The notes under the pieces: generated by a model
Database searches by the model: none
Told to the model about the DNA's origin: nothing
What the model saw: only the letters and a program-made list of their open reading frames with translations
Source of the DNA: Acidobacteria bacterium AB60
Lineage (GTDB): Bacteria; Acidobacteriota; Terriglobia; Terriglobales; Acidobacteriaceae
Assembly (NCBI GenBank): GCA_008682415.1
Contig: VANK01000018.1
Coordinates: 1-64,000 of the forward strand
Reading direction: 5' to 3'
DNA: 64,000 bases
Shown: positions 25,319 to 34,946 of the stretch, piece after piece
Numbering within the stretch: position 1 is the first letter of the stretch
Layout of the letters: each line of letters starts with the position of its first letter
Program-made: the position numbers and the translations under genes

Positions 25319-26659
25319 TCAATCCCCTCCCAAAGCCGGCAGGGCAATTCCACGCTCCAGGCGCTTTGAGAGCAAGATGCTGCCCACGCAAAATCCGACA
25401 AACAGGTAGTAGCCGGGAAGAATGACCGAGCTGTTGGTCGGGATCACGAGCTGCTGCACCTGGGGCATGGACCGCATTCCCGCCATGGCGCTCTCGATGA
25501 CGCCGTTGAATGCGACGAACGACATAAAGATAGCCAGAACCATCACGTCAGCCATAGACCACTTGGACAGCTCGAGGGCGAACAGCCTGACGATGCGGCT
25601 GGTGCGCAACAACGATGGCCAGATCAAGGACACGCTGAGCGCCAGCATCTTGAGGGCAGGGAAGACCACGCTGAAGAGAAGCACCAGAACGGCGACGGCC
25701 GACATCGCCGGCCGGTGCATCTCGATGAGAGACTGGAACACCTCGAGCACAGTCTTGCTGCGGTAATAGAGCGACTGCTCGCGAAAGTCGACCGGCGATC
25801 CGAGCAGGGTGGCATCGAGGCGCGTCATCCGCACCTCCACTTCGAGCATCGGGCTCATCACGCCCCCCACGAGCATCACGATGCAGAACAACATAAGCAC
25901 GATGACGGCTGCGCGCGACAGCCCTCCTCGTCCCAGTGCAAGCAGCAGAAAGGCCAATGTCGCCGAGACCAGCACGACGAGGTATTCCCGTTGGAGCTGC
26001 GCATCGGCATCGCTGACGCGATGGCGCAATGTCTCTTCGCAGGCAGGACCAGTCGTACAACCGTAGCGGCTCAGGATCGCCGAATACGTGGACATATCGG
26101 TATTCCCGAAGGTGTTCTTGACCGCGTCGGCGATCACGCTGCGGATCGATTCCTTGAACGCATTCTCATTCTGGGGCTTCGAAAGCTCCGCCAGCACCAC
26201 GTTGGTGTACTCCGGTATGTGCGGCCGGAGAGATTTGATGATCATGTTCACCAGCATGGGCGGTGCGGCGAATCCTGCGGGAGCCGCAGGCGCCTTGCCA
26301 TTGGCCGGCTTCGGTGCACTCATCTGCTGCCCGATGCTATCGAGCAGCGAATTGAGCGAGTGCTCCACCATCGGCCTGAGATTCTTGGTCTGGCCCTTGA
26401 GGTTAAGCTTGTCAACCTGGGCGTTCAGGATCGGTCCGATGAGGGTGCGCCATTGGTCCGCGCTGAGCAGGCCGTAGCGGACGTGCTCCAGCTCTGCCAG
26501 GTCCGTCCGCAAATCGCGGCGCTGGTTCAAGCCGTCGATGGTTCGCCAACTGAACCAGCTTGCCGGAATCAGCAGAACGATCGCCGCCATCAGCCGGAGA
26601 GCAAACCAGCGCGAAGGTTTGTGCGAGGGAACTTCCGCGGGTGCACCCAATTTGTCCAC
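25319..26659 (-). CDS. PqiA-like inner-membrane protein
   Basis: This encodes 446 aa. One N-terminal helix (~22-40) is followed by a long soluble part (~45-225, containing two Cys in GCTTGPACEET) and then four or five transmembrane segments. The membrane region ends with the paraquat-inducible protein A signature: VFPALKMLALSVSLIW, then LELSKWSMADVMVLAIFMSF. The family takes part in membrane integrity and lipid trafficking with MCE-type proteins, but no mce gene is close. The soluble N-terminal insert is unusual for the family. A frame starts at 26659 with no strong ribosome-binding site. Confidence 0.7.
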   Translation of the reverse strand: MDKLGAPAEVPSHKPSRWFALRLMAAIVLLIPASWFSWRTIDGLNQRRDLRTDLAELEHVRYGLLSADQWRTLIGPILNAQVDKLNLKGQTKNLRPMVEHSLNSLLDSIGQQMSAPKPANGKAPAAPAGFAAPPMLVNMIIKSLRPHIPEYTNVVLAELSKPQNENAFKESIRSVIADAVKNTFGNTDMSTYSAILSRYGCTTGPACEETLRHRVSDADAQLQREYLVVLVSATLAFLLLALGRGGLSRAAVIVLMLFCIVMLVGGVMSPMLEVEVRMTRLDATLLGSPVDFREQSLYYRSKTVLEVFQSLIEMHRPAMSAVAVLVLLFSVVFPALKMLALSVSLIWPSLLRTSRIVRLFALELSKWSMADVMVLAIFMSFVAFNGVIESAMAGMRSMPQVQQLVIPTNSSVILPGYYLFVGFCVGSILLSKRLERGIALPALGGD

Positions 26660-26686
26660 GCTAGCGAGTATATTTGCTGCGCTTCG

Positions 26687-28570
26687 TTATTCCACGGTCA
26701 CCGATTTCGCCAGGTTCCTCGGCTGATCGACATCCGCGCCGCGACGAACAGCAATGTAGTAAGCGAGCAGCTGCAGCGGCACGATCTCGATAATCGGCGA
26801 GAGCATCTCGATGGCGGGCGGAATGTGGATCACGTGCTCGACCAGTCCCCCGATCTCCGTGTCCCCTTCCGTCGCAACCGCGATGACGCGCCCCGACCGT
26901 GCCGTGACTTCCTGGATGTTCGAAAGGGTCTTCTCGTAGCGAAGCTTTGATGCCGGATCAGTCTCATCGCGCGTGGCCAGAACCACTACCGGCAGCGTCT
27001 CGTCGATCAGCGCATTGGGCCCGTGCTTCATCTCGCCCGCCGGGTAACCCTCTGCGTGAATGTAGGAGATCTCCTTGAGCTTGAGCGCCCCTTCCAGGGC
27101 GATAGGAAAGTGGATACCGCGGCCGAGATACAAAAAATCACGCGAGTTGCTGAATCCGGCGGCGAGCTGCTCGCACTGCGCCGAGCGCGTCTTGAGCACT
27201 TCCTCGATCTTGGCCGGAACCCGGCTGAGCTCTTCCATCAGCGCGACAGACCGCGGTGTATCGAGCCGCCCGCGCAACTGGCCCAGCTTGATGGCGAGCA
27301 GAAATAGCGCCGTAAGCTGCGCCGTAAAAGCCTTGGTGGAAGCAACCCCAATCTCCGGGCCGGCATGCGTGTAGATCGCCCCGTGCGCCTCGCGCGCCAC
27401 CATCGCCCCAACCACGTTGCAGATCGCTACAGTCTTCGACCCCAGCGCCTTCATCTCGCGCTGCGCGGCAAGCGTGTCGGCGGTTTCCCCCGATTGCGTG
27501 ATCAGAAGGCCGAGCGCATTGCGGTCCGGGATCGGATTGCGGTAGCGGTACTCGCTGGCGTAGTCCACATCGACGGGCAGCCGGGCAAAGCGCTCGATCA
27601 TGTACTTGCCGGCCAGCGCGGAGTGCCAGCTGGTGCCGCAGGCGGCGATGTTGATGCTGGAGGCCCCCGCCAGCTCTTCGTCATCGATCGCCATCTCCCC
27701 CAGGAAGACCTTGCCGGAGTCAAGAGAGAAGCGACCCAGCGTGGTGTCACGGATCGCGCGCGGCTGCTCCCAGATCTCCTTGAGCATGAAATGCTTGTAG
27801 CCGCCCTTCTCCGCCTGAATCGGATCCCAGGAGATGCGCTGCAGCTCGCGCTGAATGGGCTTGCCGTCAAAATCCGTGAGGGTGACGCCCTCCGGCGTCA
27901 GGATGGCCATGTCTCCGTCGGCCAGGAAGTAGATATTGCGGGTGTGGTGCAGAATGCCCGGCACGTCGGAGGCAACGAAGTACTCACCCTCGCCTACCCC
28001 AATGACCACCGGCGGGCCGGACCGCGCGGCGATGATCTTGTCGGGCTCCGCGGAGGAGAGGATGCCCAGTGCGAAGGCGCCCGTGAGCTGCTTGACCGCG
28101 CGGCGGACCGCGTCTTCGAGCGTCACTTTCTTGCCGCTTGCCTCCGCCTCTTTCTGCACCTGCTCCAGGAGGTGGGCAATGATTTCGGTATCCGTTTCCG
28201 TAACGAATTTGTGACCCTGCTCGATAAGCCTGCGCTTCAGCTCAAGATAGTTCTCGACGATCCCGTTGTGCACCACCACGATGCGGCCCGTGCAATCGCG
28301 ATGCGGGTGCGCGTTCTCCTCCGTCGGGCGCCCATGCGTCGCCCAGCGCGTGTGGCCGATCCCAAACGACCCGTCCAGCGGATGGTCGCGCAGCACCTCT
28401 TCCAGATTGTGCAGTTTTCCGGGAGCCCGGCAGACCTCAAGAAGAGCGGTGCGCGGGCTGCCCACCGCAATCCCCGCCGAGTCGTACCCGCGGTACTCCA
28501 GCCGCCTCAGGCCTTCCAGGATGACAGGGACTACCTTCTGCTTGCCGACGTAGCCTACGATTCCGCACAT
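26687..28570 (-). CDS. glmS: Glutamine-fructose-6-phosphate aminotransferase (isomerising)
   Basis: This encodes 627 aa and makes glucosamine-6-phosphate from fructose-6-phosphate and glutamine, the first step toward peptidoglycan and LPS. The glutaminase nucleophile is Cys2 (MCGIVGYVG), followed by RRLEYRGYDSAGIAV. Two SIS sugar-isomerase domains follow (GTSWHSALAGKYM, ITQSGETADTLAA) and the C-terminal NLAKSVTVE tail is intact. The spacer to purS (28571-28636) is too short for a glmS ribozyme, and none is seen. Confidence 0.97.
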   Translation of the reverse strand: MCGIVGYVGKQKVVPVILEGLRRLEYRGYDSAGIAVGSPRTALLEVCRAPGKLHNLEEVLRDHPLDGSFGIGHTRWATHGRPTEENAHPHRDCTGRIVVVHNGIVENYLELKRRLIEQGHKFVTETDTEIIAHLLEQVQKEAEASGKKVTLEDAVRRAVKQLTGAFALGILSSAEPDKIIAARSGPPVVIGVGEGEYFVASDVPGILHHTRNIYFLADGDMAILTPEGVTLTDFDGKPIQRELQRISWDPIQAEKGGYKHFMLKEIWEQPRAIRDTTLGRFSLDSGKVFLGEMAIDDEELAGASSINIAACGTSWHSALAGKYMIERFARLPVDVDYASEYRYRNPIPDRNALGLLITQSGETADTLAAQREMKALGSKTVAICNVVGAMVAREAHGAIYTHAGPEIGVASTKAFTAQLTALFLLAIKLGQLRGRLDTPRSVALMEELSRVPAKIEEVLKTRSAQCEQLAAGFSNSRDFLYLGRGIHFPIALEGALKLKEISYIHAEGYPAGEMKHGPNALIDETLPVVVLATRDETDPASKLRYEKTLSNIQEVTARSGRVIAVATEGDTEIGGLVEHVIHIPPAIEMLSPIIEIVPLQLLAYYIAVRRGADVDQPRNLAKSVTVE

Positions 28571-28636
28571 GCAACGATTCTATGCGACCGAGATCTGGGC
28601 TCGTGTGACGGCAGTCATCAGGGTTGGACGAAGCTT

Positions 28637-28885
28637 TTACCCCTCGATCTGATAGGTGAACTCTTCAATCACGGGGTTGGTCAGAACCTCGCGGGCAATG
28701 CGTTCCACCTGCGCGCCGGCATCTGCGGGCGAAAGCCCATCCGCCAGATTGAGCGTGAAAAACTTGCCCTGCCGCACACCCTCCACCTGGCCGAAGCCGA
28801 TCTTGCGTAAGGCGTTATGGATCGTCTGGCCCTGCGGATCCAGCACCGAGGGCTTCAGCGTAACGTAGACATGAGCCTTCATCAT
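28637..28885 (-). CDS. purS: Phosphoribosylformylglycinamidine synthase subunit PurS
   Basis: This encodes 82 aa, the small subunit that links PurL and PurQ in purine synthesis. The typical features are KAHVYVTLKPSVLDPQGQTI, GFGQVEGVRQGKFF and the end NPVIEEFTYQIE. Two adjacent start codons (28885 and 28882) are possible. purQ and purL are not adjacent. It precedes glmS by 66 bp on the same strand, and a weak CRP-type half-match (TGTGACGGCAGTCATC, 28604-28619) lies in that gap. Confidence 0.93.
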   Translation of the reverse strand: MMKAHVYVTLKPSVLDPQGQTIHNALRKIGFGQVEGVRQGKFFTLNLADGLSPADAGAQVERIAREVLTNPVIEEFTYQIEG

Positions 28886-29106
28886 CCGTGATTATAAGTT
28901 CTGCGGGAGGGTTCAGCGCAGAATCCCCCTGGCCGCCGGCTGGACCCCGGCGGATTCTGATCCCGCTGGGCGCGCTTCCCCGATGGACGTTCTACCAGTA
29001 CGCGCCTGATCGGACTCATTCTTTTTCATCCCGACTCGTTGTCTACATCGGCCAGCGCATCCAAGCTGCTGTATCCGGTCAACCGAAATGCAGAGGAGTA
29101 AGTGAA

Positions 29107-29688
29107 ATGGTGAACTATCTGGAGCTGCCCATCGGCGATCGTTCCCCGGAGGTCTTTCGGGCGGTTATCGAAATCCCTAAGGACGGCACCAACAAATTCG
29201 AGTACGACAAACAGCTGCACGTGTTCAAGCTCGACCGCAATCTCCACTCGCCGGTTCATTACCCGGGCGACTACGGCTTCATTCCTTCTACGCTGAGCGA
29301 TGACGGAGATCCGCTGGACGTGCTGGTGCTCGTGCCTCATCCCACATTCTCCGGATGTGTTCACGAGGTGCGGCCCATCGGATTGTTGGAGATGCTCGAT
29401 CAGGGCGTGCTCGATGAGAAGGTCCTCGCTGTCGGCAAGAACAACCCGCGTTACACCAACGTGTGGAACTACACCGACATCTACCCGCACATGCTGAAAG
29501 AGATCACCCACTTCTTCTCGATCTACAAGGATCTGGAAGGCAAACGGGTTGAGATCAAGGGCTGGCACGACGCGGCGTACGCACGCGACCACGTCGTCCG
29601 CGCTGCCAAGCAATTCGACGATAACAAGGCCAAGATGAAGAGATCCGAGACCCGGCAGATCGAAGCGAAGGTCAAGGCCGTCAGCTAA
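29107..29688 (+). CDS. ppa: Inorganic pyrophosphatase
   Basis: This encodes 193 aa from ATG 29107, chosen because GAGGAG lies 8 nt upstream. An open frame extends 73 codons further back without protein-like sequence. It hydrolyses pyrophosphate to phosphate. The family I signature DDGDPLDVLV, with the three metal-binding Asp, is present, together with FEYDKQLHVFKLDR, YPGDYGFIP and KGWHDAAYARDHV. Cytosolic, Mg2+-dependent. Confidence 0.95.
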   Translation: MVNYLELPIGDRSPEVFRAVIEIPKDGTNKFEYDKQLHVFKLDRNLHSPVHYPGDYGFIPSTLSDDGDPLDVLVLVPHPTFSGCVHEVRPIGLLEMLDQGVLDEKVLAVGKNNPRYTNVWNYTDIYPHMLKEITHFFSIYKDLEGKRVEIKGWHDAAYARDHVVRAAKQFDDNKAKMKRSETRQIEAKVKAVS

Positions 29689-29716
29689 AAGAAAGACCCT
29701 CGGAGGATTGAAGAGG

Positions 29717-29740
29717 AAGGGCCGCCCACGGCGGCCTTTT
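29717..29740 (+). terminator. Intrinsic terminator after ppa
   Basis: A GC-rich 7-bp stem (GGCCGCC, 29720-29726, with 29730-29736, triloop CAC) is extended by A-T pairs and followed by TTTT. It ends ppa 28 bp after its stop codon. Confidence 0.85.
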
Positions 29741-29757
29741 CCGTCTCCCTTCACCAA

Positions 29758-30387
29758 CTACTGCGGACCGGAAGGTGTGCTCACGCTTCCCGAACCGCTC
29801 TTGTTCGTCATGTTCTGGCCCGCTGCGCCCACCTTCTGCGCGATCTGCTGCGCCATCTGCAGGTGCTGCTGGATCACCTGCGACCCTTGCTCCGCGGCCT
29901 CCTTCACCTGGGGGTTCTTACCGCTCGAGCTTTCCTTCTTGAACTCCGACAGATCCTGGCGGTGATCCTTCAACATCGCCTGCATGTAAGCTCTGTCGAA
30001 CTTGTCGCCCGAGAGCCCCTGCAATTTGGTCGCAAGGGCCTGCTCCGCCGGAGGAATGCTGGTCGGCGGCGAAATCCCCAGCTGACTGGCGATCGGCTTC
30101 ATCTGATCGTTGAGCTTGGTGTGATCGTCCACCATCTTCTGCCCAAACTGCTTCACATCGTCGCTGCTGCCTTTTTGCGTCGCTAGCTGCCCAAGCTGCA
30201 CCTCCGCCATGCCTCCAGCCATAGCCTTCTTCACAAACATCTTGTCCGCCGTGCTGGCATTCCCGCCGCCTGTCTGCGTCATGCTGCCGCCGGCATCGCC
30301 CGCCTGCGCCTGCAACCGCGGAGCGCCCACCATCAGTGCAAAGCAACCAGCGCTCACCAGCGCCGGCAGCACTTTAAGTCTCTTCAT
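29758..30387 (-). CDS. Secreted DUF4142 protein
   Basis: This encodes 209 aa. A signal peptide ends at QAQAG. The ferritin-like helical DUF4142 domain (~45-175) has ADKMFVKKAMAGGMAEVQLG, FGQKMVDDHTKLNDQM and, later, RAYMQAMLKDHRQDLSEF. The tail is low-complexity Gly/Ser/Thr. It is a periplasmic stress-associated protein, with function not established. GGAGG lies upstream of the start. It is divergent from the DUF892 gene. The 302-bp spacer 30388-30689 holds a 14-bp palindrome (CAGCTTGCAAGCTG, 30473-30486) and a distant 10-bp inverted pair (ACTAGGAGAG near 30435, its complement near 30580) but no gene. Confidence 0.85.
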   Translation of the reverse strand: MKRLKVLPALVSAGCFALMVGAPRLQAQAGDAGGSMTQTGGGNASTADKMFVKKAMAGGMAEVQLGQLATQKGSSDDVKQFGQKMVDDHTKLNDQMKPIASQLGISPPTSIPPAEQALATKLQGLSGDKFDRAYMQAMLKDHRQDLSEFKKESSSGKNPQVKEAAEQGSQVIQQHLQMAQQIAQKVGAAGQNMTNKSGSGSVSTPSGPQ

Positions 30388-30689
30388 TGCAACCTCCTGT
30401 TGGCTCCTGGCAATCGACCGGCCGAAAGCCCGTGTACTAGGAGAGCAGGGGCAGTCTGGAAGTTGCTTGAGTCAGCTTGCAAGCTGCCTGCGAAGTGCCC
30501 TCCTGGCGCGTGCGCGGAGTGGCCCTCGCCTTCACCCCGGGGTTTCGAACCAAGAGCAACCTGCGCTCGTTATCCCCTCTCCTAGTAGCTGGACGAAGCA
30601 CCGTCCGCACATAACGGCTATCGATCGGCCCATTTCGCGGGTGATCGCTGGAACCGCGCACCTTCAACCCCAATACGGAGGAATCACCC

Positions 30690-31199
30690 ATGAAGCTGTT
30701 CTCAGCGCACATTGAAGACCTGCGCTCCCTCTACATCAGCAATTTGAAGAAAGCGCTCGACATGGAACAGAAGATCACCAAGTCCCTCGACGATCTGATT
30801 CAGAATTCGACCGACCCCGAACTTGCCGACGCCTTCCGCGTGCACCTCGACGAAACACGCGGGCACGTCTCCACGGTGGAAAGCCTGCTCCGCACCCACA
30901 TCGGCGAAGCCGCCACGGAGACATGCAAGGTCATCAATGGATTGGCCACCGAGGCCTCGGATACCATCAAGGACGCCACCGATCCCGGCGTTCGCGACAT
31001 CGCTCTCATCAGTGCAGCCCAACAGGTGGAGCACCACGAAATTGCGGTGTACGGCACCTTGCGCCGCTGGGCGGAGATCTTGGGTCTCGATCAGGACGCG
31101 GCCTTGATCGAATCCATCGAAGCGGAAGAAGAAAACGCCGACGCCGTGCTCACTCAGATCGCCGACCGCGTCAACCTCGAAGCAACCGTTCAGTCCTGA
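30690..31199 (+). CDS. Ferritin-like DUF892 (YciE/YciF-type) protein
   Basis: This encodes 169 aa, cytosolic. It is a four-helix bundle with the family pattern SLYISNLKKALDMEQKITKS, then LADAFRVHLDETRGHVSTVE and QQVEHHEIAVYGTLRRWAE. The family has a diiron-type helical fold and is induced by stress. The metal-ligand Glu/His set (E...H, EHHE) is present. GGAGGAAT lies 4 nt before the start. It is followed by a strong terminator. Confidence 0.88.
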   Translation: MKLFSAHIEDLRSLYISNLKKALDMEQKITKSLDDLIQNSTDPELADAFRVHLDETRGHVSTVESLLRTHIGEAATETCKVINGLATEASDTIKDATDPGVRDIALISAAQQVEHHEIAVYGTLRRWAEILGLDQDAALIESIEAEEENADAVLTQIADRVNLEATVQS

Positions 31200-31222
31200 A
31201 ATACCACCTCGGACAAAACAAA

Positions 31223-31249
31223 ACGGCGGCGAGTGGTTCTCGCCGCCGT
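31223..31249. terminator. Bidirectional intrinsic terminator
   Basis: An 11-bp perfect stem (ACGGCGGCGAG, 31223-31233, with 31239-31249) has a 5-nt loop. On the plus strand it is followed by TCTGCTTTT, and on the minus strand by GTTTTGTTTTG. It serves the DUF892 gene and the convergent TonB receptor gene. Confidence 0.88.
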
Positions 31250-31271
31250 CTGCTTTTCAACCTGCTTGATC

Positions 31272-34200
31272 TTAGAACGTGATCTTGCCGGTGAGCTGCA
31301 CGTTGCGGTTGCCGGATCCCTGGAAGTAGGCGCCATTCGCGGCGACGCTTCCTTGGTTCCCGCCCGTAAAGTAGTTCGTCAGGAAGATGTTGGGAATACC
31401 CGCGCCAAACGCCGGAAGTACGCTGTCGTCGATATTGGCGTCAGGCGTTCCGTAGTAGGCGCGGTTCAGAATATCGAACGCGCTCACTTGCAGCAGCATG
31501 TTCACGTGTTCGGTCACCTTGAAATTCTTGCCCAGGGTCAGGTCGACGTTGTTGAAGCTGTCCCCGCGCAGGGTGTTGCGCCCAACTCCGGGGAACGGCT
31601 TTCCAAGGGCGATCGCCTCATATTTGTTGTTCCACAGCCAGCGGAACGAGTCGCGAGACTGCGTGGCTCCCGTGCTGTAGTTCAGGTAGCTTCCGCCGAC
31701 GTTGATGCCCACGGAGTTGTAGGGTGCCTTGGGATTCGCCAGAATTGGCCGGCACTGGTTGATGCCAAGGAACGACAAGGAGAAACCGAAGTCGCAGAAG
31801 CTCGTCGTCGCCAGAGGATCGTTGGGATCGGGCAACAGCCCCGGCACATTTACCGCCGCCGGTATCAGGCCCTGGAACGGCGTGAACGGCTGCCCGCCGT
31901 TGTACTGGTAGAAAGCATTCAGGAAGTAGCCGCCCAGCGCCCGTCCCAGCAATCCATGCTGGCTTGAGAACCAGGGCTCGTTGTACGCCATCTGAATGCC
32001 CCAGACGTTGGGATAGGAGTTGCCGCTCACCCCGCGTTCCGCCGCATTGGTGCTCAGCGGATCGGGCGCGTACGCGCTCGTCGTTCCTCCGCCGCCGGTA
32101 GAGAAGATCTCGCTCACGTTATCGATCGCTCGGCTGTACGTGTAGCTGGCCGTTCCCGTGAAGTGATGGAAGTTGCGCATCGTGAGTGACGCTTGCATGC
32201 CGTTGTAGATCAGAAACGCCGTGTTCCCCACCGTGTTCACCGCGTTGTATGCGCAGTTGGGGCGGCCGTAACCGTTGGCATTCGGATCTTTGCAGACGCT
32301 CATGCCTGCGCCATATCCCGGAAACGCCGTCTGAACCGACAGCAGGTCAGGGTTGGTATTCAACGATTGGAACTGACCGAATGTATGGTGGCCGACATAC
32401 CGAACCTCAGCCACGGCCGCCGGGAAGACCTCGTACTGCACGCCCAGCGTGTAGGTCTCCGCCATGGGATTCTTGAAGGTCTTCGGAACGAGAGAAATCG
32501 GGTTCAGGCGCGGGTCGCCACCCGTGGGAATAAACTGCGTGTCGGCAGCTTGAATGGTCGCGAACGTCCAGCCGCCTGAAGGCGTGCAGTTGATCGAGAC
32601 GCCATCGCAACCAAAGTTGCCGGCGTTCACCAGCGGAGCGCTCTGCGCTGCATTCAAGAAGATGTTGTAGAACGCCGGATCCACGTTGATCGCAAACCCC
32701 GCGTGCACCACCGCCTTCCTCGCAAAGTCCGGCGTATAGGCCATTCCAACGCGCGGCTCCACGTTTCTGTAGTTCGGGTCGATGTGCGGGAACGTCGTGG
32801 CGGAGAGCGGCAGGCTCGTGCTCCAGAATGGGTGCGGACTGGTCTGCTGCTTCACGCTCTCGTCGTGCAGAAGATTCACGCTCTGGCCAAAATACTCATA
32901 CCGCAGTCCCAGGTTGAGCGTGAAGTTGGGCCGCACCTTCCAGTTGTCCTGAACGTAAAAGGAGAGATCTCCTTCCTTGAAAGGCACAGTGGGATTGCCC
33001 TGCGAGAGCGTAAGTTCTCCCACGCCTTCCAGCATCCCCGTGAGCCCGTTCGTAGCCGCCTGCATCTGGTCCGGTGTGTAGGTGCCCGGGAAGCGCAGCG
33101 GAATGGGCTGCCCCGCGTTCGGACCGGAGCTATACGTGGCCACTCCCGGAGAGAAGTTGAACGTCCCTTCCAGGTTCGGCAGCCCTCCCGCCGGAGAATT
33201 CTGATGATCGAACTCCCCGCCGAACAGAACCGTGTGCCGCCCGCGCGTCCAGCTCGCGTTATCCTGCACCTGGTTCATCTTCAGGAAGCGACCCTGGGGA
33301 AAGCCTCCGTTGGTGACGGGGTTGGATCCATAACCGAAGTTCGAGTTGGCGCCGCCGCCCAGCGGCCCCAGCCCCACTACCGAGGAGCAGGGAGCGAAGT
33401 TGCTGATCGTGCAGTTCGGGATGGCACCGCCCTGAAACGCCAGATCGGACTGCTGAAATCCGTAGCGCAGCTGATTCACCAGCGACGTCGTGAAGGTGCG
33501 GCTCCAGTCCCCTCCCACCTGGTGAGTCTTGGCGCTCACATCCTGGTAGCCCCCGGAAGCAATTCCCGCAGCCGTGTACAGGTAAAACGCCGGTTCGTAC
33601 GGATTGTCCTGGTAGTCGTAGCGAAGATAGAGCCGGTCCTTCGGCGTCAGCTGATAGTCCAGCCGTCCGAGCTGCTCCTGGTCAAAGACCGCCGCGTTCA
33701 GATTGCGCTTGTACTGGGACACCTCGACATTCGCCGTGGTGGTCCCGTCGGTGACCTGGACGAACGAGGGCGTGCCAAAGAAAGCCGGATTCCCCTGCTT
33801 GAACGCCGTTGGCCCGAAGCTCTTCAACTGCGTCACGCCGGGATTATTCGGAAACGCCGCCTCCAGCGTCGCCATGCCATTCGCATCCGGCAGAACCGCG
33901 CCCCCCGACGTGTTTACCGAACCCGCCTGGTACTCGCGCGTCCAGAACGTGCTCCCGAAGAAGAACAGCTTGTCCTTGAGAATCGGACCGCCAAACGTGC
34001 CGCCATAGTTGTTTTGCACGAACCGGGGAACCGTGATCAGTGTGCAGCCATTCGCTGCCGCAAACGTCGCATCCGATCCCGACGGGCAAAACCCATACTG
34101 CGGATCCTTCTGCGCCGACAGAAGCGACGACAGGAACGAACCCGTGTACGACTCGAATCCAGAACCGTGAAATGCATTCGTCCCGCTTTTGGTGATGTAG

Positions 34201-34946
34201 TTGACCACGCTGCCCATGTTGCGGCCATACTGCGCGCCGAAATCCGTCGTGATGACCTGCAACTCCTGCACCGCGTCCTGATTCGAGAAGAAGAAGCTCG
34301 GACCCCCGATCATGCTGTCGTTATTCGACTGGCCATCGATCTCGGAATTGTTCGACCGTCCGCGCTCTCCGTTTACCGAGTAATTGGCGCCGTTCGTATT
34401 GGAGAAGTTGTCCGCGTGCGTCATCACTACGCCCGGCGATACCAGCGTGATGTTGTCCATCGCGCCGTTCACGGGAATACTCGCAACCTGCTCGGCATCG
34501 ATCACCACCTCGCCTTGCGACGACTCCGTATTGATCAGCTCCGCCGCTCCGCCTTCCACCTCCACGGTCTGCGCGGAAGCTCCGGGCGTCAGCGCGTGCC
34601 GTCCCAGAGACGTCGCATTTCCTGCGACCACCTGCACGTGGCTCACATGCCCCGCTCCGAACCCCGGGGCTTCAATACTGACCGAATACGGGCCCAGCGG
34701 CACATCCGAGAACTGAAACGTCCCGTCCCCATTGGCCGTGGTCCTCAGGACCGCCCCGGTCCTCTCGTTCGTCGCACTGATCGTCGCGCCGGGAATCACC
34801 GCGCCCGTCGGATCAATGATTGTTCCCGTGATTCCACCGGTGATGATTCCCTGCGCCCATACGCTGCTGGTGCCAAGCAAAAGCCCCACCAGGGCAAACA
34901 GGGCCACAAGTACGCTTCGAATGCGAAGATGCGCTGATGCAGTCAC
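31272..34946 (-). CDS. Oar-like TonB-dependent receptor with carboxypeptidase-regulatory-like domain
   Basis: This encodes 1,224 aa from GTG 34946, chosen because GGAGGT sits 5 nt upstream. A TTG 15 nt earlier would put the ribosome-binding site inside the gene. A signal peptide ends SSVWAQG. A carboxypeptidase-regulatory-like domain follows (~30-115, GTIIDPTGAVIPGATISATN), then a plug domain (~125-240, NGAMDNITLVSPGV) and a beta-barrel to the C-terminal Phe (NVQLTGKITF). Such receptors import large glycans or other bulky ligands and are numerous in Acidobacteria. No cognate glycan-processing gene is adjacent, so the ligand is unknown. Confidence 0.93.
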   Translation of the reverse strand: MTASAHLRIRSVLVALFALVGLLLGTSSVWAQGIITGGITGTIIDPTGAVIPGATISATNERTGAVLRTTANGDGTFQFSDVPLGPYSVSIEAPGFGAGHVSHVQVVAGNATSLGRHALTPGASAQTVEVEGGAAELINTESSQGEVVIDAEQVASIPVNGAMDNITLVSPGVVMTHADNFSNTNGANYSVNGERGRSNNSEIDGQSNNDSMIGGPSFFFSNQDAVQELQVITTDFGAQYGRNMGSVVNYITKSGTNAFHGSGFESYTGSFLSSLLSAQKDPQYGFCPSGSDATFAAANGCTLITVPRFVQNNYGGTFGGPILKDKLFFFGSTFWTREYQAGSVNTSGGAVLPDANGMATLEAAFPNNPGVTQLKSFGPTAFKQGNPAFFGTPSFVQVTDGTTTANVEVSQYKRNLNAAVFDQEQLGRLDYQLTPKDRLYLRYDYQDNPYEPAFYLYTAAGIASGGYQDVSAKTHQVGGDWSRTFTTSLVNQLRYGFQQSDLAFQGGAIPNCTISNFAPCSSVVGLGPLGGGANSNFGYGSNPVTNGGFPQGRFLKMNQVQDNASWTRGRHTVLFGGEFDHQNSPAGGLPNLEGTFNFSPGVATYSSGPNAGQPIPLRFPGTYTPDQMQAATNGLTGMLEGVGELTLSQGNPTVPFKEGDLSFYVQDNWKVRPNFTLNLGLRYEYFGQSVNLLHDESVKQQTSPHPFWSTSLPLSATTFPHIDPNYRNVEPRVGMAYTPDFARKAVVHAGFAINVDPAFYNIFLNAAQSAPLVNAGNFGCDGVSINCTPSGGWTFATIQAADTQFIPTGGDPRLNPISLVPKTFKNPMAETYTLGVQYEVFPAAVAEVRYVGHHTFGQFQSLNTNPDLLSVQTAFPGYGAGMSVCKDPNANGYGRPNCAYNAVNTVGNTAFLIYNGMQASLTMRNFHHFTGTASYTYSRAIDNVSEIFSTGGGGTTSAYAPDPLSTNAAERGVSGNSYPNVWGIQMAYNEPWFSSQHGLLGRALGGYFLNAFYQYNGGQPFTPFQGLIPAAVNVPGLLPDPNDPLATTSFCDFGFSLSFLGINQCRPILANPKAPYNSVGINVGGSYLNYSTGATQSRDSFRWLWNNKYEAIALGKPFPGVGRNTLRGDSFNNVDLTLGKNFKVTEHVNMLLQVSAFDILNRAYYGTPDANIDDSVLPAFGAGIPNIFLTNYFTGGNQGSVAANGAYFQGSGNRNVQLTGKITF

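Noticed and set aside
25715..26950. Long plus-strand frame opposite the PqiA-like gene
   Set aside because: His/Arg/Gln-rich shadow of a membrane-protein gene, with no ribosome-binding site.
28571..28636. glmS ribozyme upstream of glmS
   Set aside because: The 66-bp spacer to purS is too short for the ribozyme, and no core sequence is seen.
32703..34937. 744-codon plus-strand frame opposite the TonB receptor
   Set aside because: Arg-rich antisense shadow of a well-recognised receptor.
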